Of a DNA stretch of 64,000 nucleotides, positions 42,956 through 53,561 are shown piece by piece. The notes under the pieces were generated by a model. It was not told where the DNA came from. It made no database searches and worked only from the letters and a program-made list of their open reading frames with translations. The number at the start of each line of letters is the position of its first letter. The stretch's first letter is position 1. This DNA comes from Salvia splendens. Its lineage: Eukaryota; Streptophyta; Magnoliopsida; Lamiales; Lamiaceae. Location: NCBI RefSeq assembly GCF_004379255.2, contig NC_056040.1:30718852-30782851 (forward strand), given 5' to 3'. Position numbers and translations under genes: made by a program.

Positions 42956-44650
42956 GAGCATCCACTACGCGTCCCGCGCGCGGCTCGCGTTCCGTCCCGG
43001 AGGGACGGTTCCGCCGCGGGACGCGTTGCAACGTTCGTCCGGTCCCGTAGCCCATCCCCAGCCCGTCCCGTAGCCCGTATCCGCGAGACAAGGGACGCGC
43101 CGGCCCGTCACGCGCCCGGGCGACATGGCGCGCCCCCGATGCATGCGTGACGCCCACTCGCTGGCCCGCGAGTGGGCGTCGTCACGGATGACGCAATAAT
43201 TCATTTTTTTAAAAAAATTCGAATTTTAATAAAAAAAAAAAATTATTTTTCAAACGGTAATGTTACCGTTAAATTTTTTTTATTTATTTACTCTATAAAT
43301 AATCCTATTTCATACTCATTTCACACACAAACACACATCTATTCCTCTCAAATCCTCTCTATAACCACTCCAATTTCATCTTAAATCAACTCAAACAAAT
43401 GGATCCTTTTGAGCAAATGAGTCAACTAATGGAACAATCACTTGAAGAAGATCGATGCCGAGAGGCGGAGGAAGCCGCGCCGCCTCCACGACGCTCCCGG
43501 ACATATATCCATCGCAACCGGGAGGAAGCCGCCGCAAGGTTAGTACGCGACTACTTCTGCGATAACCCGATTTGGAGAGAAACCTGCTTCCGTCGCCGTT
43601 TCCGCATGTGTAAACCGCTATTTCTCCACATCGCGAATACTTTGGCGGCCCGGGAAGAGTTCTTCCGAGAAGGGTTCGACGCGGTCGGGCGTCCCAGCCA
43701 CACGACGCAGCAGAAATGTACTGCAGCAATCCGTCAGCTTGCGACTGGACAAACGGCCGACATGTTCGACGAATACCTCCACATCGGAGACACCACTGGG
43801 CGCATGTGCTTGCTCAAATTCTGCAAAGGCGTCCGGGCAGCCTTTACCGACGAAAGCATGATCGATTGTCAGTTCCTCCTCGACCTGCACGAACAAGTGC
43901 ACGGATTCCCCGGGATGCTTGGCAGTGTCGATTGCATGCACTGGCAATGGAAGAATTGCCCGGTGGCTTGGAGGGGGTCCTACACGAGCGGCCACAAAGG
44001 CACCCACCAAACCGTTGTACTCGAGGCCGTTGCCGACTACCAGCTTTGGATCTGGCACGCGTACTTCGGGGTCCCTGGATCGAACAACGACATAAACGTG
44101 CTCCACCAGTCCGACCTCTTTACCGAAGTTTTGTATGGTAAAGCGCCGGCCATCAACTTCGTCGCCAACAACCGGCTGTATAAAATGGGGTACTATCTCG
44201 CCGACGACATCTACCCGAAGTGGCCGACCTTCGTGAAGACGTGCAACAGGCCTGCGAACCCAAAGCAGGCTCTTTTTGCGCAGAAGCAGGAGGCTACTCG
44301 CAAGGATGTGGAGAGGGCGTTCGGGGTTCTCCAAGCGCGCCTCAACATCATCAAAGCCCCGGCTCGTTCGTGGTTCATGGAGAGCATGGTCGACATCATG
44401 TATACGTGCATAATCTTGCACAACATGATTGTCCAAGACGAAGGACCCGAGGCGGGAAATTGGTTCGACCCCGAATCCCCCGGAAGCTCAACCACAAGTA
44501 GTCCGCCGCGAAGTGGAGCGCATCCGTCAATACAAGAACGGTTGTCTATTCGGGCAAGGACACGCGACTCTAGCGCCCAAGCCCAACTCCAAGAGGATCT
44601 AATTGAGCACATTTGGGAAAAATTTGGCAGTCTTTTGTGATCCACTTCCT
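42956..44650 (+). mobile_element. Harbinger-type element with intact transposase, right end missing
   Basis: The left terminus GAGCATCCACTACGCG follows TAA. Subterminal GCGTCCCGCG repeats precede a TATA box (CTATAAATAA at 43293-43302). After the transposase stop the sequence changes within a few bases into Ty3 gag-like sequence on the other strand. No matching TGGATGCTC terminus was found before 46130, so the right end is lost or displaced. Confidence 0.8.
43399..44640 (+). CDS. PIF/Harbinger DDE transposase, intact
   Basis: The 413-residue protein starts at the first ATG after the TATA box. IHRNREEAAARLVRDYF leads into a helix-turn-helix region with the sequence QKCTAAIRQLATG. The DDE nuclease follows: SVDCMHWQWKN (Asp178), GSNNDINVL (Asp231) and KDVERAFGVLQARLN (Glu305). 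The C-terminus ends in QLQEDLIEHIWEKFGS, which matches the other copies. It cuts and pastes elements with GAGCATCC-type ends at 3-bp TTA/TAA sites in the nucleus, normally with a Myb-like partner. No stop or frameshift exists. This copy has lost one terminus, so it could supply enzyme without moving itself. Confidence 0.95.
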   Translation: MDPFEQMSQLMEQSLEEDRCREAEEAAPPPRRSRTYIHRNREEAAARLVRDYFCDNPIWRETCFRRRFRMCKPLFLHIANTLAAREEFFREGFDAVGRPSHTTQQKCTAAIRQLATGQTADMFDEYLHIGDTTGRMCLLKFCKGVRAAFTDESMIDCQFLLDLHEQVHGFPGMLGSVDCMHWQWKNCPVAWRGSYTSGHKGTHQTVVLEAVADYQLWIWHAYFGVPGSNNDINVLHQSDLFTEVLYGKAPAINFVANNRLYKMGYYLADDIYPKWPTFVKTCNRPANPKQALFAQKQEATRKDVERAFGVLQARLNIIKAPARSWFMESMVDIMYTCIILHNMIVQDEGPEAGNWFDPESPGSSTTSSPPRSGAHPSIQERLSIRARTRDSSAQAQLQEDLIEHIWEKFGSLL

Positions 44651-45487
44651 TATTAACACCCGTCTCCCCATACGACGTCAAATATGGCCTAATACCAGGC
44701 CCAATGGTTCGTTTTCCTCCAGAAACAGTTGCCTCAACAGAATATAAGACGTGTCGGGAATCAGCGGCTTCCATTGTGTGTTGTCCTGATGGGTCCCAAC
44801 AAGAATATTGTCGCGGTGTTGGCGACGACTGTTCATAAGGGGGCACACCATAGGGCTGTTCATGGGTCGCATTTCCCCATGATTGGCACTGGTCGGGAGT
44901 GTCCCAACAAGTAGGCATGCGGGTATGCACAAGCTTCAATTGTTGAAACGGTAAAGGCGTGTACTGTGGCGGTGGCTCCGGCAGTGGCGGAGCGCGAATC
45001 TCTTCAACACGATGACCTTGCGTTCGGAATGGCGGATCCCAGCAGGTTGGACGACGCTTGGGCGGTGGTCTATACACTGCTCTTGACGCCTGCAATTTTG
45101 TCAAACGTCGATCAATTTCTTCAAAACGTGATTCCAACCTGGAGGTAGCGGCATCCAATAGGTCGATCAATTGTTCATAATGCTCCATATTGGTGTTGTG
45201 TGGTGGCTGCCTGTAGGTGTGTTGATGTGGCATCTCAAGTCGAGAAGGCGATTCTCGGAGATGTGGTAGCTGTGGTGGATCATAGGGTTGGAAATCCATG
45301 AGTCTTCGGTTACTGGGAGGATCCCAATTGGTGGGGCGGCAGGTCTGGACCGACTCCATTCGGTGAGGCGGTCATGAGGCGGTCGGGATAGCTGCTGTCG
45401 ATCCAGGATGTATTGTGCACTGTGCCCAACGCCAGCGTAGCTGCGTGACACATGGTTGTGGTCGAATTGGCGATGATAGTTGTAGGA
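44651..45487 (-). pseudogene. Ty3-type gag N-terminal fragment, frameshifted
   Basis: The minus strand after the LTR starts MSYNYHRQFDHNHVSRSY. It shifts frame near 45365 into a Pro/Trp/Asp-rich stretch with repeated TCWDP motifs and a coiled-coil-like segment (LIDLLDAATSRLESRFEEID). No capsid core, zinc knuckle or pol is present; the sequence stops at the Harbinger transposase end. Gag identity rests on its position just inside an LTR and on its low-complexity head. The long minus frame running on into 44211 is an artefact of the transposase antisense strand. Confidence 0.55.
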
Positions 45488-45708
45488 CATGATAATAGAA
45501 CTCGGAGGATGAGATCACTTCGACGCGGCGCACGGGAATCCTTCCCGTCAGGCGTTGGAGAAGTAAGGTTGTCCAACGGCTAGAGCTCGGCGAACAGGCT
45601 GGGCTCGACAACTAAAGCAATTGCTGTGCGCGGAATGTTTTCCGTCGGGCAGTGGTATAGCTTTGATTCTAGAAGGTGGGAGGGTGAGAGCTGGATGAAA
45701 GCACCAGT

Positions 45709-46122
45709 TGTTAAGGACCTAAATCCCTAACGTTCGGTAGAACGGAGAACAACTATGAAGAGATAAATCCGGTGCCCGTGAGGGTCGGCGGAGGATGAAT
45801 CTCGGTGGCTGTGCGCGGGTTCCAACCCGTCGGGCAACGACTGCAGATCAGATATACGTTTCGGCTGTGCGTGGTGAGATTCCGTCGGGCAGCATGTGGC
45901 GTAGGTATTAAGGATTCAACGTATTATGCAAGGGACTTGGCCAAAATCATATATTCATTGAATGATTAAAATGATAACATCCTCTCCTATTTATAATACT
46001 AGAATACTACTACCCTAACTTATTTAATACGAAAACAAAGATATGGAAAATATACTATGAATAAAAAAGACAACTAAATAAAAGATATGGAAGATATGGG
46101 AAGATATGGCAATGTCTCGTAT
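45709..46122 (-). repeat. LTR of a Ty3-type element
   Basis: It ends CCTTAACA in minus sense, followed by TGGTGCTTTCATCC in the primer-site position. A TATTATAAATAGG lies about 290 bases upstream of that end. The start is taken at TGATACGAG (46122), judged from the break with glycine-rich coding sequence. It shares CTGCCCGACGGA and CGCGCACAGC blocks with 50930-51362, so both belong to one family. Confidence 0.6.
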
Positions 46123-46380
46123 CACTCCTCCACCACCCGATCTACCTCCACCACCACCTCCCGATCCTGCTCTTGATCCAGCAGAAGAGCCTGCTGACGA
46201 GCCCGAACCACCACCACCACCACCACCACCACGTGAACTTGAACTCGAACTTGAGCTTGAACTAGAACTCGAGCTAGACCCCCCAGCCGAGCCGGACCCT
46301 GCACCGGCTCCGGAACCACTGCCACTACCTCCCAACCCAATGCCAATTCCAGTACAATTAAAAATGGCTATTAAACTGAA
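46123..46380 (-). pseudogene. Glycine/serine-rich protein gene, detached 3' part
   Basis: The minus strand encodes GLGGSGSGSGAGAGSGSAGG, a run of Ser, then GSSAGSSAGSRAGSGGG. This closely parallels residues 40-135 of the intact gene at 53562-53984. An LTR cuts off the last codons on the left. On the right the frame dissolves near 46345. The matching 5' part is at 48040-48153. Confidence 0.75.
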
Positions 46381-46428
46381 TGATGGTTATTTGATGCCAT
46401 AGATTCGAGAGAATATGTTATACATTAA

Positions 46429-46559
46429 GGGGGTGTTCGGTTGGCAAGATTAAATCTCACGATTAAATATGTATCATGTTTGGTTCATAAGATTAAATCT
46501 CACAACTTAATTCTAGATGGATAGTCTCATGATATTAGTCATGGCAACCGAACGCCACC
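46429..46559. mobile_element. Tourist-like MITE (131 bp)
   Basis: Inverted ends GGGGGTGTTCGGTTGGCA and GGTGGCGTTCGGTTGCCA are flanked by TAA on both sides (46426-46428 and 46560-46562). Two longer relatives are at 52663-52863 and 53069-53266. Confidence 0.85.
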
Positions 46560-46562
46560 TAA

Positions 46563-47219
46563 GTGTATGTTTTGAATCTTGTTGTGCACGGCATCATAGG
46601 TTTTGGATATTTTTTAATTGATGAATTGTCAATTCATATTTGTATGCTCACTACCGAGAATCAATGGTTTCCATGTTTGAAATATTTGTTCCCATATTGA
46701 TTCTATTTATCTATATGGAATTGATTTGGGTATATTGATTGTGTATACTGTATGTAAATTAAGTTTGAATATATGTATGGGTGAATTGATATTTCAATTA
46801 AATGTTTCATGATTATGAATCTATCGAGACGGTGGAATAAATGATTACATAATTCAATTTATGTTTTAATGTATACAATCATGATTATATTATATTTATT
46901 CTGCCATCACCAAAGTGAGGCAAAATAAGTAAAGTATATAATTTTCCAATAAAGAGACAATCAAAACATAATTATTTAATTTGATAAGTGTACGTAATTA
47001 GTCAAGAGAATTAAATCCATAAAGGCGTAAATAATTAATACTCCCATAATATTAGGCATATGAATTCATTAGTCAAATTACACATGAATAATTGAATCAA
47101 CAAATCTTGAATTTATAATATGCTGATCATATTAAAATAATCGATTCAATCCATAATAATTTATCAAAAAATAAATTCAAAAAAATGGTTTCAATAATAC
47201 GAAAATACATGAGTTCTCA
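46563..47219. other. AT-rich non-coding internal sequence
   Basis: It lies between the MITE and a copia-type primer site. It may be the internal domain of the minus-oriented element whose LTR follows, but no gag or pol is encoded. Confidence 0.35.
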
Positions 47220-47945
47220 ACCATGCTCTGATACCACATGTAGGAAATTATTTATCATAATATTCAAGAATGCATAATTGAATATGAATAAAACAAGATC
47301 TTTGAACATCATGTATTTCATGTATTAACCATAAACATAATGGATCGGAAACTTACCTATATGATCCATAGCGGAAGCGATTGGGGAAGACGGAGAGAAC
47401 TTCCTCGGACTTTGGTGTAGTGGCAGAACTCCAAGGATTTGTTTCTCTCTCTTTCTCTCGTTTATGTGTTCTCTGTAATGTGTGTGATTTGATGGGATCA
47501 CTACACTTGTATTTATAGGCAGAGAAAGAACAAACCCTAATTATCAAACCTTAAAGCCCTTTCCATCAAAGTGACTACTTAATTTAGGACGTTTCTTTTT
47601 GACCAAGTAATACCAAAAATCAAATGAAATAATTGATCACAATAATTTGATTTGTTAGTCAATACTACATCAAAACCAATTAAACCATAATATATGCATC
47701 CATTTTCTTTAATCAAAGGAATGAATATTCCTTCCACTTAATGACTACAATCAAATATGCATATATATATATACACTTATAATTATATATTCTCCTTTTC
47801 CTTACTTGTATACGAACATATATTTTGTCAATGTTAATGACTAATTTAGAGAATATATTATGGCTAATTTAATTATGAAAATTTAGGGAAACATCGCATT
47901 CCAATTATATATTAATAGCTAATTGATAGCTAATTAATTAGGGAA
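47220..47945 (-). repeat. Copia-type LTR with primer-binding site
   Basis: In minus sense the LTR ends TTTCCTACA at about 47240, followed two bases later by TGGTATCAGAGCATGG, an initiator-Met primer site. A CCTATAAATACAAG promoter (about 47520-47507) and a GTAAGTTTC donor-like site lie inside. The right border is not clear. It sits in the middle of the split glycine-rich gene. Confidence 0.65.
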
Positions 47946-48039
47946 AGTGTATCTTATACCAAGTTTATGTATTTTATTAAAAATCCAACTCTATTTAAGA
48001 TTCTATCATATGTCACATATGTGAGACATAAAACTTACA

Positions 48040-48153
48040 TAGACCGCCCAAGTCGAGGCTTAGGTCTTTTCTCGCGACCCGGCTCTCGGAAACCGTTACT
48101 AGGGTGGCTAAGATTTGCATTGCTAAATAAATATATGGTTTCAAATTAGCCAT
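48040..48153 (-). pseudogene. Glycine/serine-rich protein gene, detached 5' part
   Basis: From the ATG at 48153 it encodes MANLKPYIYLAMQILATLVT then SESRVARKDLSLDLGG, which parallels the signal peptide and mature start of the intact paralogue (SEARVARKDLGVDLGG). A TATA box TATAAATAC lies at about 48213-48205. The frame then leaves the family sequence and stops. The remainder of the gene lies at 46123-46380. Confidence 0.8.
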
Positions 48154-48301
48154 TGTCACGCTAGGAGTTAACGAGTTGCGACTGATTGACACAATGTTAC
48201 CGTTGTATTTATAGTTGCATATAGCTATCAATGGTGGCATTTGTTTATAATGTGTGTAATTAAAAGAATTTGTGGATGAGAAAAGTTAAGGTATGCAGTG
48301 G

Positions 48302-48381
48302 AATTTATGTTGGATTCCTCTTCTACTGGCCATTATCTTCAAATTTATGTTGGATTCCTCTTCTACTGGCCATTATCTTCA
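48302..48381. repeat. Exact 40-bp tandem duplication
   Basis: Two identical adjacent copies start AATTTATGTTGGATTCCTCT. Confidence 0.97.
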
Positions 48382-48391
48382 ATATACTGTA

Positions 48392-48625
48392 CTTCATCCA
48401 TCCGTCCCATAGAAATAGACCATATTTTCTTTTTCGTCCATCCCATAAAAATAGTCTGTATCTATTTATGATAACTTTTTTCTCATTCTTTTTTTCTTTA
48501 TCATTTATGAGCCACATCATCCACTATACAATTTCAACTATTTTTTTTCCTTTTATCTTACTTTATCAATTACACATTAAAGCCCGTGTCAACCCCAAAT
48601 GACCTATTTCTATGTGACCAGGGAG
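48392..48625. mobile_element. Stowaway-like MITE
   Basis: The ends CTTCATCCATCCGTCCCATAG and the inverse of CTATGTGACCAGGGAG are flanked by TA. The interior CATAGAAATAG...CTATTTCTATG is inverted. Confidence 0.75.
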
Positions 48626-50929
48626 TATATAGAATATAGATATTGCATGTCCAACTAAAGATAATTTATATAATATGATATCGCGCCATTTCACTACATT
48701 AGGATGCATACACACACACATTTACATGTATGTAAGCTTTGCGTATGGTGATATAGCGAATACACACAGAGCCACTTTGTTAAACAAAATGGAGTACTAT
48801 ATTAATACCGACGGCACCTTTCCTACATTACTCTTGAGACTGGTGGTGGTTTTGTTCTTGGACCTTATGGTATTATTCAAAGTGGAGCAAGTACTAGTGA
48901 ATACATTGCCAAAAGATACATATATATTTAAAAGACATGCCATCACAATAACACACAAGTTTTATCTTAAAAGACCCGGGCTTACTAAATTTTTTGTGAG
49001 CTTAAAGTTCGTCGATAGACTAAATTCCGTCCCTCAATCTGCCAAATCTCAATATTCCATGTGTGCCGAGAAGATGGCCACCTTCCGTGGATACCTTGAC
49101 TTTCCTACCCTCTCGATGACACGGTCCATTTATTTGTGCACACTAGTTCGAGCAGGGACTCTCCCTTTACTCCACGCATTCACCACGATCAGGGACTGTA
49201 ATAACCACGATCTAGTTACCGGAACCTTATGAAATAGTTAAAGGGACGTGAAGCGATTTCCTTTACTAAAACGCTTAAAGTATGATAACGGTACAATTCT
49301 TATGTTCAATTTAAGATTTATACATAAGAAGAATCTGGAAATTATTTATGAAGTATCGAACAGAGATCGAATAAATGGAAACGCAACCGTTTATTTCCCT
49401 GGAGTAAACAAAATACAACGAAGTAGAATCCGAGCTATGCCGTAGGCTACAAAAAGGATAAAGTAATGATGAAGGAAAGAAGAATAAGTTACAAGGAGGT
49501 CGAGAAAGACGTCCTAGATTTTATTCTCGAGCTAAGACGCTCGACTACACTTATTAAAAAGGGACCGGCGGAGAGTAAAACAAAAGGGGCCTCTATTCTA
49601 TTACAACACTAGGGACGCCGATTTAGGCCCTTCTTCAGGCCCGGTTTTGGCCCAATTATCGGACAGCCGTCGAGCCCGAGACGTCGAGGTGGCAGCCGTG
49701 TATAATCTGCCCCATTCCTGCAGATCATAGGTAGAACAAGCAAGGAAAACAAACACTTAAGATATTAAAGGAATTACCAATACATACTCAAAAAGGGAAG
49801 TGTGACATTACTTTTCAATGTTCGAGAATGAGAGTCACCCAAGAGGGCAAGGCCAGCCTACCACCCCTAAGTTCCCAGCCGGATTAGGCCTGCGATGGAC
49901 CACACAAGGCTGACGAATCTCATATATGGACTGAAGTACTAAGCACTCACAAAGTGCCAAAAGCAGTTAAAGTGCGGCCAATAAAACAAGATCACAGCAG
50001 GCCAATCAGAGTCCTCACAAGTACACGAGTTGGACTATTTAAAGGCCCTCTCCACACATCGAACACCCCTTCCACATACTTGAACTTTTCACAACCAAAA
50101 TTTTGAGAGTAAGAAAGCAACGAGTGGTGCAAATCCAGCAAGGGGGTCCCTTTCAAGACAACTGCAACTTGTAACAGGCAACACCTCTATGCATCATGTC
50201 TAGGCAAACACAGTAGATAGCCGAGATCAAGGACTGAGGATGAACGAATAACAGTAGCCTCAACAACCAACACATGCCCAAAAATATTCCATAGATTATT
50301 TCTTAAGCTTAATAACATCGACAGTAAGTCCCAGAACAATGATTCTTTCACACAAAGAGCAGAATTAGAACAGGGAAAGGAGTGTAGAGACTTAGCTACT
50401 AGAAGACGAGGGAGGCGGCGGGAGACTCCGAGCTTAGCCGACAGAGGAACGTATGGCGCCGGCAGAAGCTGTGAGCTACCTGCGAGGAAACGGCTACTCC
50501 GGCGGTGAAACGGCGGCCTCGGTGCGACGCCAGGTGCAGAGAGGCGACAGCTGGAAAACCGCCGCCTGTGCATGCCGGCGGTAGCGGTGCTTTCCGAAGA
50601 GGAGAGGGCGTCCACGGAGGCGGCTGCAAGAATTTCAGCCGAGCGGAAGAGAGGGGTAGAGGGTCTCCGATGACGCGAGACACCGAGGGAAATGCCGGCG
50701 GCGCAGGGTCGCTGCCCAGAGCGACGCACTGAACGGAGGAGAAGGAGGGAGCGGTGGATTTCCTGTTAGGGATTCTTTGATACGATCCCAGTACAGGAAC
50801 CGCATCAGCCGGTCGAAGAGTCCGCACGCGAAGCCGAAGGGACGGAGGAGACGCCGACAATTATGGAGAGGGACATGCAGCCATCGATCGCGACAACCAA
50901 GGGAAGAAGAAACCGACGGCCGCCCGACT
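48626..50929. other. Unassigned region with weak ORFs
   Basis: A 185-codon plus-strand frame (48675-49232) shows no recognised domain and has a random-looking composition. 49250-49800 is moderately GC-rich with no frame. At 50038-50050 ACTATTTAAAGGCC looks like a TATA-class promoter on the plus strand. 50390-50860 is GC-rich with overlapping minus frames that have Ser/Arg/Pro-rich content and no family match. This may be old retroelement sequence linked to the LTR that follows. Confidence 0.35.
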
Positions 50930-51362
50930 TGTTCGGAGATTACGTTCCAAAGTAGTATTAGGAATATTTATTTCCTTTTATTTGTTTCTTATTTTTGGAT
51001 ATTAGCTTATTTTGGTTATTTATTTATATTGAAGAGTCGAGCGTAATTATAAGCTCCGTTTCGGGTTTTCTTTGTTGGTTCTTTCCCGAGATGCATTAGG
51101 ATTAGGAGTCGAACCAACCCTAGGGTCCTTAGTCTATAAATAGGGCTATGTTTATTAATTTACTCATCAATAAAATTCACGTTATTTTGCCCAACCGAGA
51201 AAGCTCATACTTCTAACCCTAGTTGCCGCTGCCCGACGGAGAATAGCCGCGCACAGCCTCAACTAGAAACTGCCGCCGATCCTGCTGCAGGACACCGGGA
51301 GAGTCTCTGATCGCCGAGCCAACCAGCCGCCGATCTCTGTTAAGGACTAAGACCTTAACATT
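50930..51362 (+). repeat. Solo or truncated Ty3-type LTR
   Basis: It starts about TGTTCGGAG and ends CCTTAACA. A GTCTATAAATAGGG promoter lies 230 bases before the end, followed by AATAAAATTC. It shares CTGCCCGACGGA and CGCGCACAGC blocks with 45709-46122. No primer site or gag follows, and flanking bases do not form a target duplication, so the left border is approximate. Confidence 0.55.
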
Positions 51363-51785
51363 CTTTCAGTTGATTTGGATAGAAAAGAATCTAACACATG
51401 GCTATTCTTGTAAAGATTTGAGAACACGGGGTGATTGAGCATGGTTCGGGACGAGCACGTGCATGAACGGGGAGCAAATCCAAGCACGGGTGTCCGGATG
51501 TTACAGATGATTAAGAAAATAAAAGTCCTACTTCTACGACATCGTTGCTTTCTACTGCAGCAAATACCATGTCAACTTCTCGACTAGCCCCGATAATCCA
51601 TCTTCGCTAAATATTGGCACCTCGTCTGACAAGTGGAAAATTCGCACCCATGTCCAAGTTCTTCATGATATTATTTTCTAAGTCGAAAGTTTGTGGAAAA
51701 AAGTTAAGCTTTTAAAAGTTCAGCAATATTAGGCCATAATAACTAGCTAATATATGTAATTATATAAATGTTTTCAAAACTTATA
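51363..51785. other. Unassigned; short open stretch
   Basis: The plus strand at about 51528-51670 is open (YFYDIVAFYCSKYHVNFSTS and onward) and looks like a decayed exon. No family was recognised. Confidence 0.3.
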
Positions 51786-52035
51786 CTCCCTCCGTTCCCC
51801 ATTAATTGTCCACTTTGGTCATTTTCATCCGTCTCCCATTAATTGTCCACTTTTACTTTTACCATAAATGGTAAGTAGGTCTCACATTACTCTAACTTAT
51901 TTACTCACATTTTATAATAAAATCAATAAATAAAAGTGAGACCCATATTCCACTAACTTTTTAACCTACTTTATTTTACATTTTTTAAAACTCGTGTCAA
52001 AACCAAAATGAATAATTATGGAGGGACGGAGGGAG
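51786..52035. mobile_element. Stowaway-like MITE
   Basis: The ends CTCCCTCCGTTCCCC and GGGACGGAGGGAG are flanked by TA. Its right half is duplicated in the adjacent repeat. Confidence 0.85.
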
Positions 52036-52303
52036 TAAGTTCTTAAGATATCACAACTTATAAGCTCTTAATGTCGAAATCTCTAAAATTCATGAATAAA
52101 ACACATCCTATAAAACCAATAAATAAAAGTGAGACACATATTCCACTAACTTTTTAACCTACTTTCTTTTACATTTTTTAAAACTCGTGCCAAAACCAAA
52201 ATGAATAATTAATGAGGGACGGAGGGAGTAAGTTCTTAAGATATCACAACTTATAAGCTCTTAATGTCGAAATCTCTAAAATTCATGAATAAAACACATC
52301 CTA
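51917..52303. repeat. Tandem duplication of a 193-bp unit
   Basis: Copy one is 51917-52109 and copy two starts at 52110. The unit includes the right end of the MITE plus its flank (AAGTTCTTAAGATATCACAA and onward). The copies differ by a few substitutions and one indel. Confidence 0.9.
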
Positions 52304-52501
52304 ACTCCCACATTGGATATCTGTTAAAATATCTCGTATAAACATATGGATATATCGATATAATGTACTTCCTCCGTCTCATTGATATCACACGTTTTAT
52401 TCTGTTATACTCCGTACACAATATGACTTATTTATGTTTTATAAATAATAAAATAATTTAATTTCTTTCTCCAATTAATACATCAAACTACTTTTTGAAT
52501 A

Positions 52502-52928
52502 CTCCCTCCATTCCATGTTAATAGAGTCATTTTTCTATTTTGGGAAGCTCCAAGTTAATTGAGTCATTTTTATTTTTGGTAAAAAGTAATTATTCTTTTT
52601 ATTTTATTCTCTCTCTATCTCTCTTACTTTATTATCTCTTACTTTTTTTCACCATCCATTTAGGTGGCGTTCGGTTGCCATGACTAATATCATGAGATTA
52701 TCCATCTAAGATTAAGTTGTGGGATTATTTTAGTTGGAGGGGGAGACTATGACTAATTATCATGAGACTATCCATCTAGGATTAAGTTGAAGGGTTCAAT
52801 CTTATGAACCAAACATGATACATATTTAATCATGAGATTTAATCTTGCCAACCGAACACCCCATTTAATATACTATTCTTAAACTCCGTGCCGAAAAGAA
52901 ATGTCTCTATTAACAAGGAACGAAGGAG
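52502..52928. mobile_element. Stowaway-like MITE carrying a nested Tourist-like MITE
   Basis: The outer ends CTCCCTCCATTCCATGTTAATAG and the inverse of CTATTAACAAGGAACGAAGGAG are flanked by TA. The inner element is 52663-52863. Confidence 0.85.
52663..52863. mobile_element. Tourist-like MITE inside the Stowaway-like MITE
   Basis: Inverted ends GGTGGCGTTCGGTTGCCA and GGGGTGTTCGGTTGGCA. TTTA is found on both sides. It is the same family as 46429-46559. Confidence 0.82.
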
Positions 52929-53068
52929 TATTCAACACTCATTTTCTCTCTTTAACTAAACACACTCGTTCTTTAACTAAACACACTCGTCCACATCTCG
53001 TTAAATCTCATGTCTACTACCAATAAATATGTTATTTTAGTTGTGACGAAATGAGTAAGACATTAATA

Positions 53069-53266
53069 GGGTGTTCGGTTTGCAAGATTGTATCCGAGAT
53101 TAAATTTGTTGTGTGTTTAGTTCATGAGATTCAACCCCACAACTCAATCCTAGATGGATAATCACGGGATAATTAGTTATAGCTAACCCCTATGACTAAA
53201 ATAATCTCACAACTCAATCCTAGATTGTATCTTGGTATTATTTTATCTTGCAAACCGAACACCACC
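53069..53266. mobile_element. Tourist-like MITE, third copy
   Basis: Inverted ends GGGTGTTCGGTTTGCAAGAT and GGTGGTGTTCGGTTTGCAAG. TA-rich flanks are consistent with a TAA-type duplication but not exact. Confidence 0.8.
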
Positions 53267-53561
53267 TAAATATACCGTAAACCATAAAACAACAACAATA
53301 GTCATGAAAGTCTAAGTAAACCCAAAACATCACAATGTTTATTAGATGAAACCATACAAACACTGAAGCTGACAAGGTACAATCGTTACATAGCACATCT
53401 TTAATACAATGATAATGTACTTTCCACCACGACAAACAAACATCGGATTTATTGCTAATTTATCTTTTATTCATACATACATAAGATAATCAAGGCACTA
53501 GACGTAGTCTCAAACTTTCTATCCTTATTAATTTTTAGTTTACATAGATGATTTAAACCCT

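Noticed and set aside
43618..44436. 272-codon minus-strand ORF
   Set aside because: It lies wholly antisense to the transposase, whose DDE motifs are clear on the plus strand.
44211..45359. 382-codon minus-strand ORF
   Set aside because: Its C-terminal third is the antisense of the intact Harbinger transposase and the rest is Ty3 gag-like sequence. It is a chance fusion across the junction.
46106..46402. Proline-rich plus-strand ORF
   Set aside because: It is antisense to the Gly/Ser-rich pseudogene; the family relation and TATA are on the minus strand.
50187..50860. Two overlapping minus ORFs of 180 and 153 codons
   Set aside because: Low-complexity Ser/Arg/Pro-rich products in different frames of one GC-rich stretch, with no motif and no preferred start.
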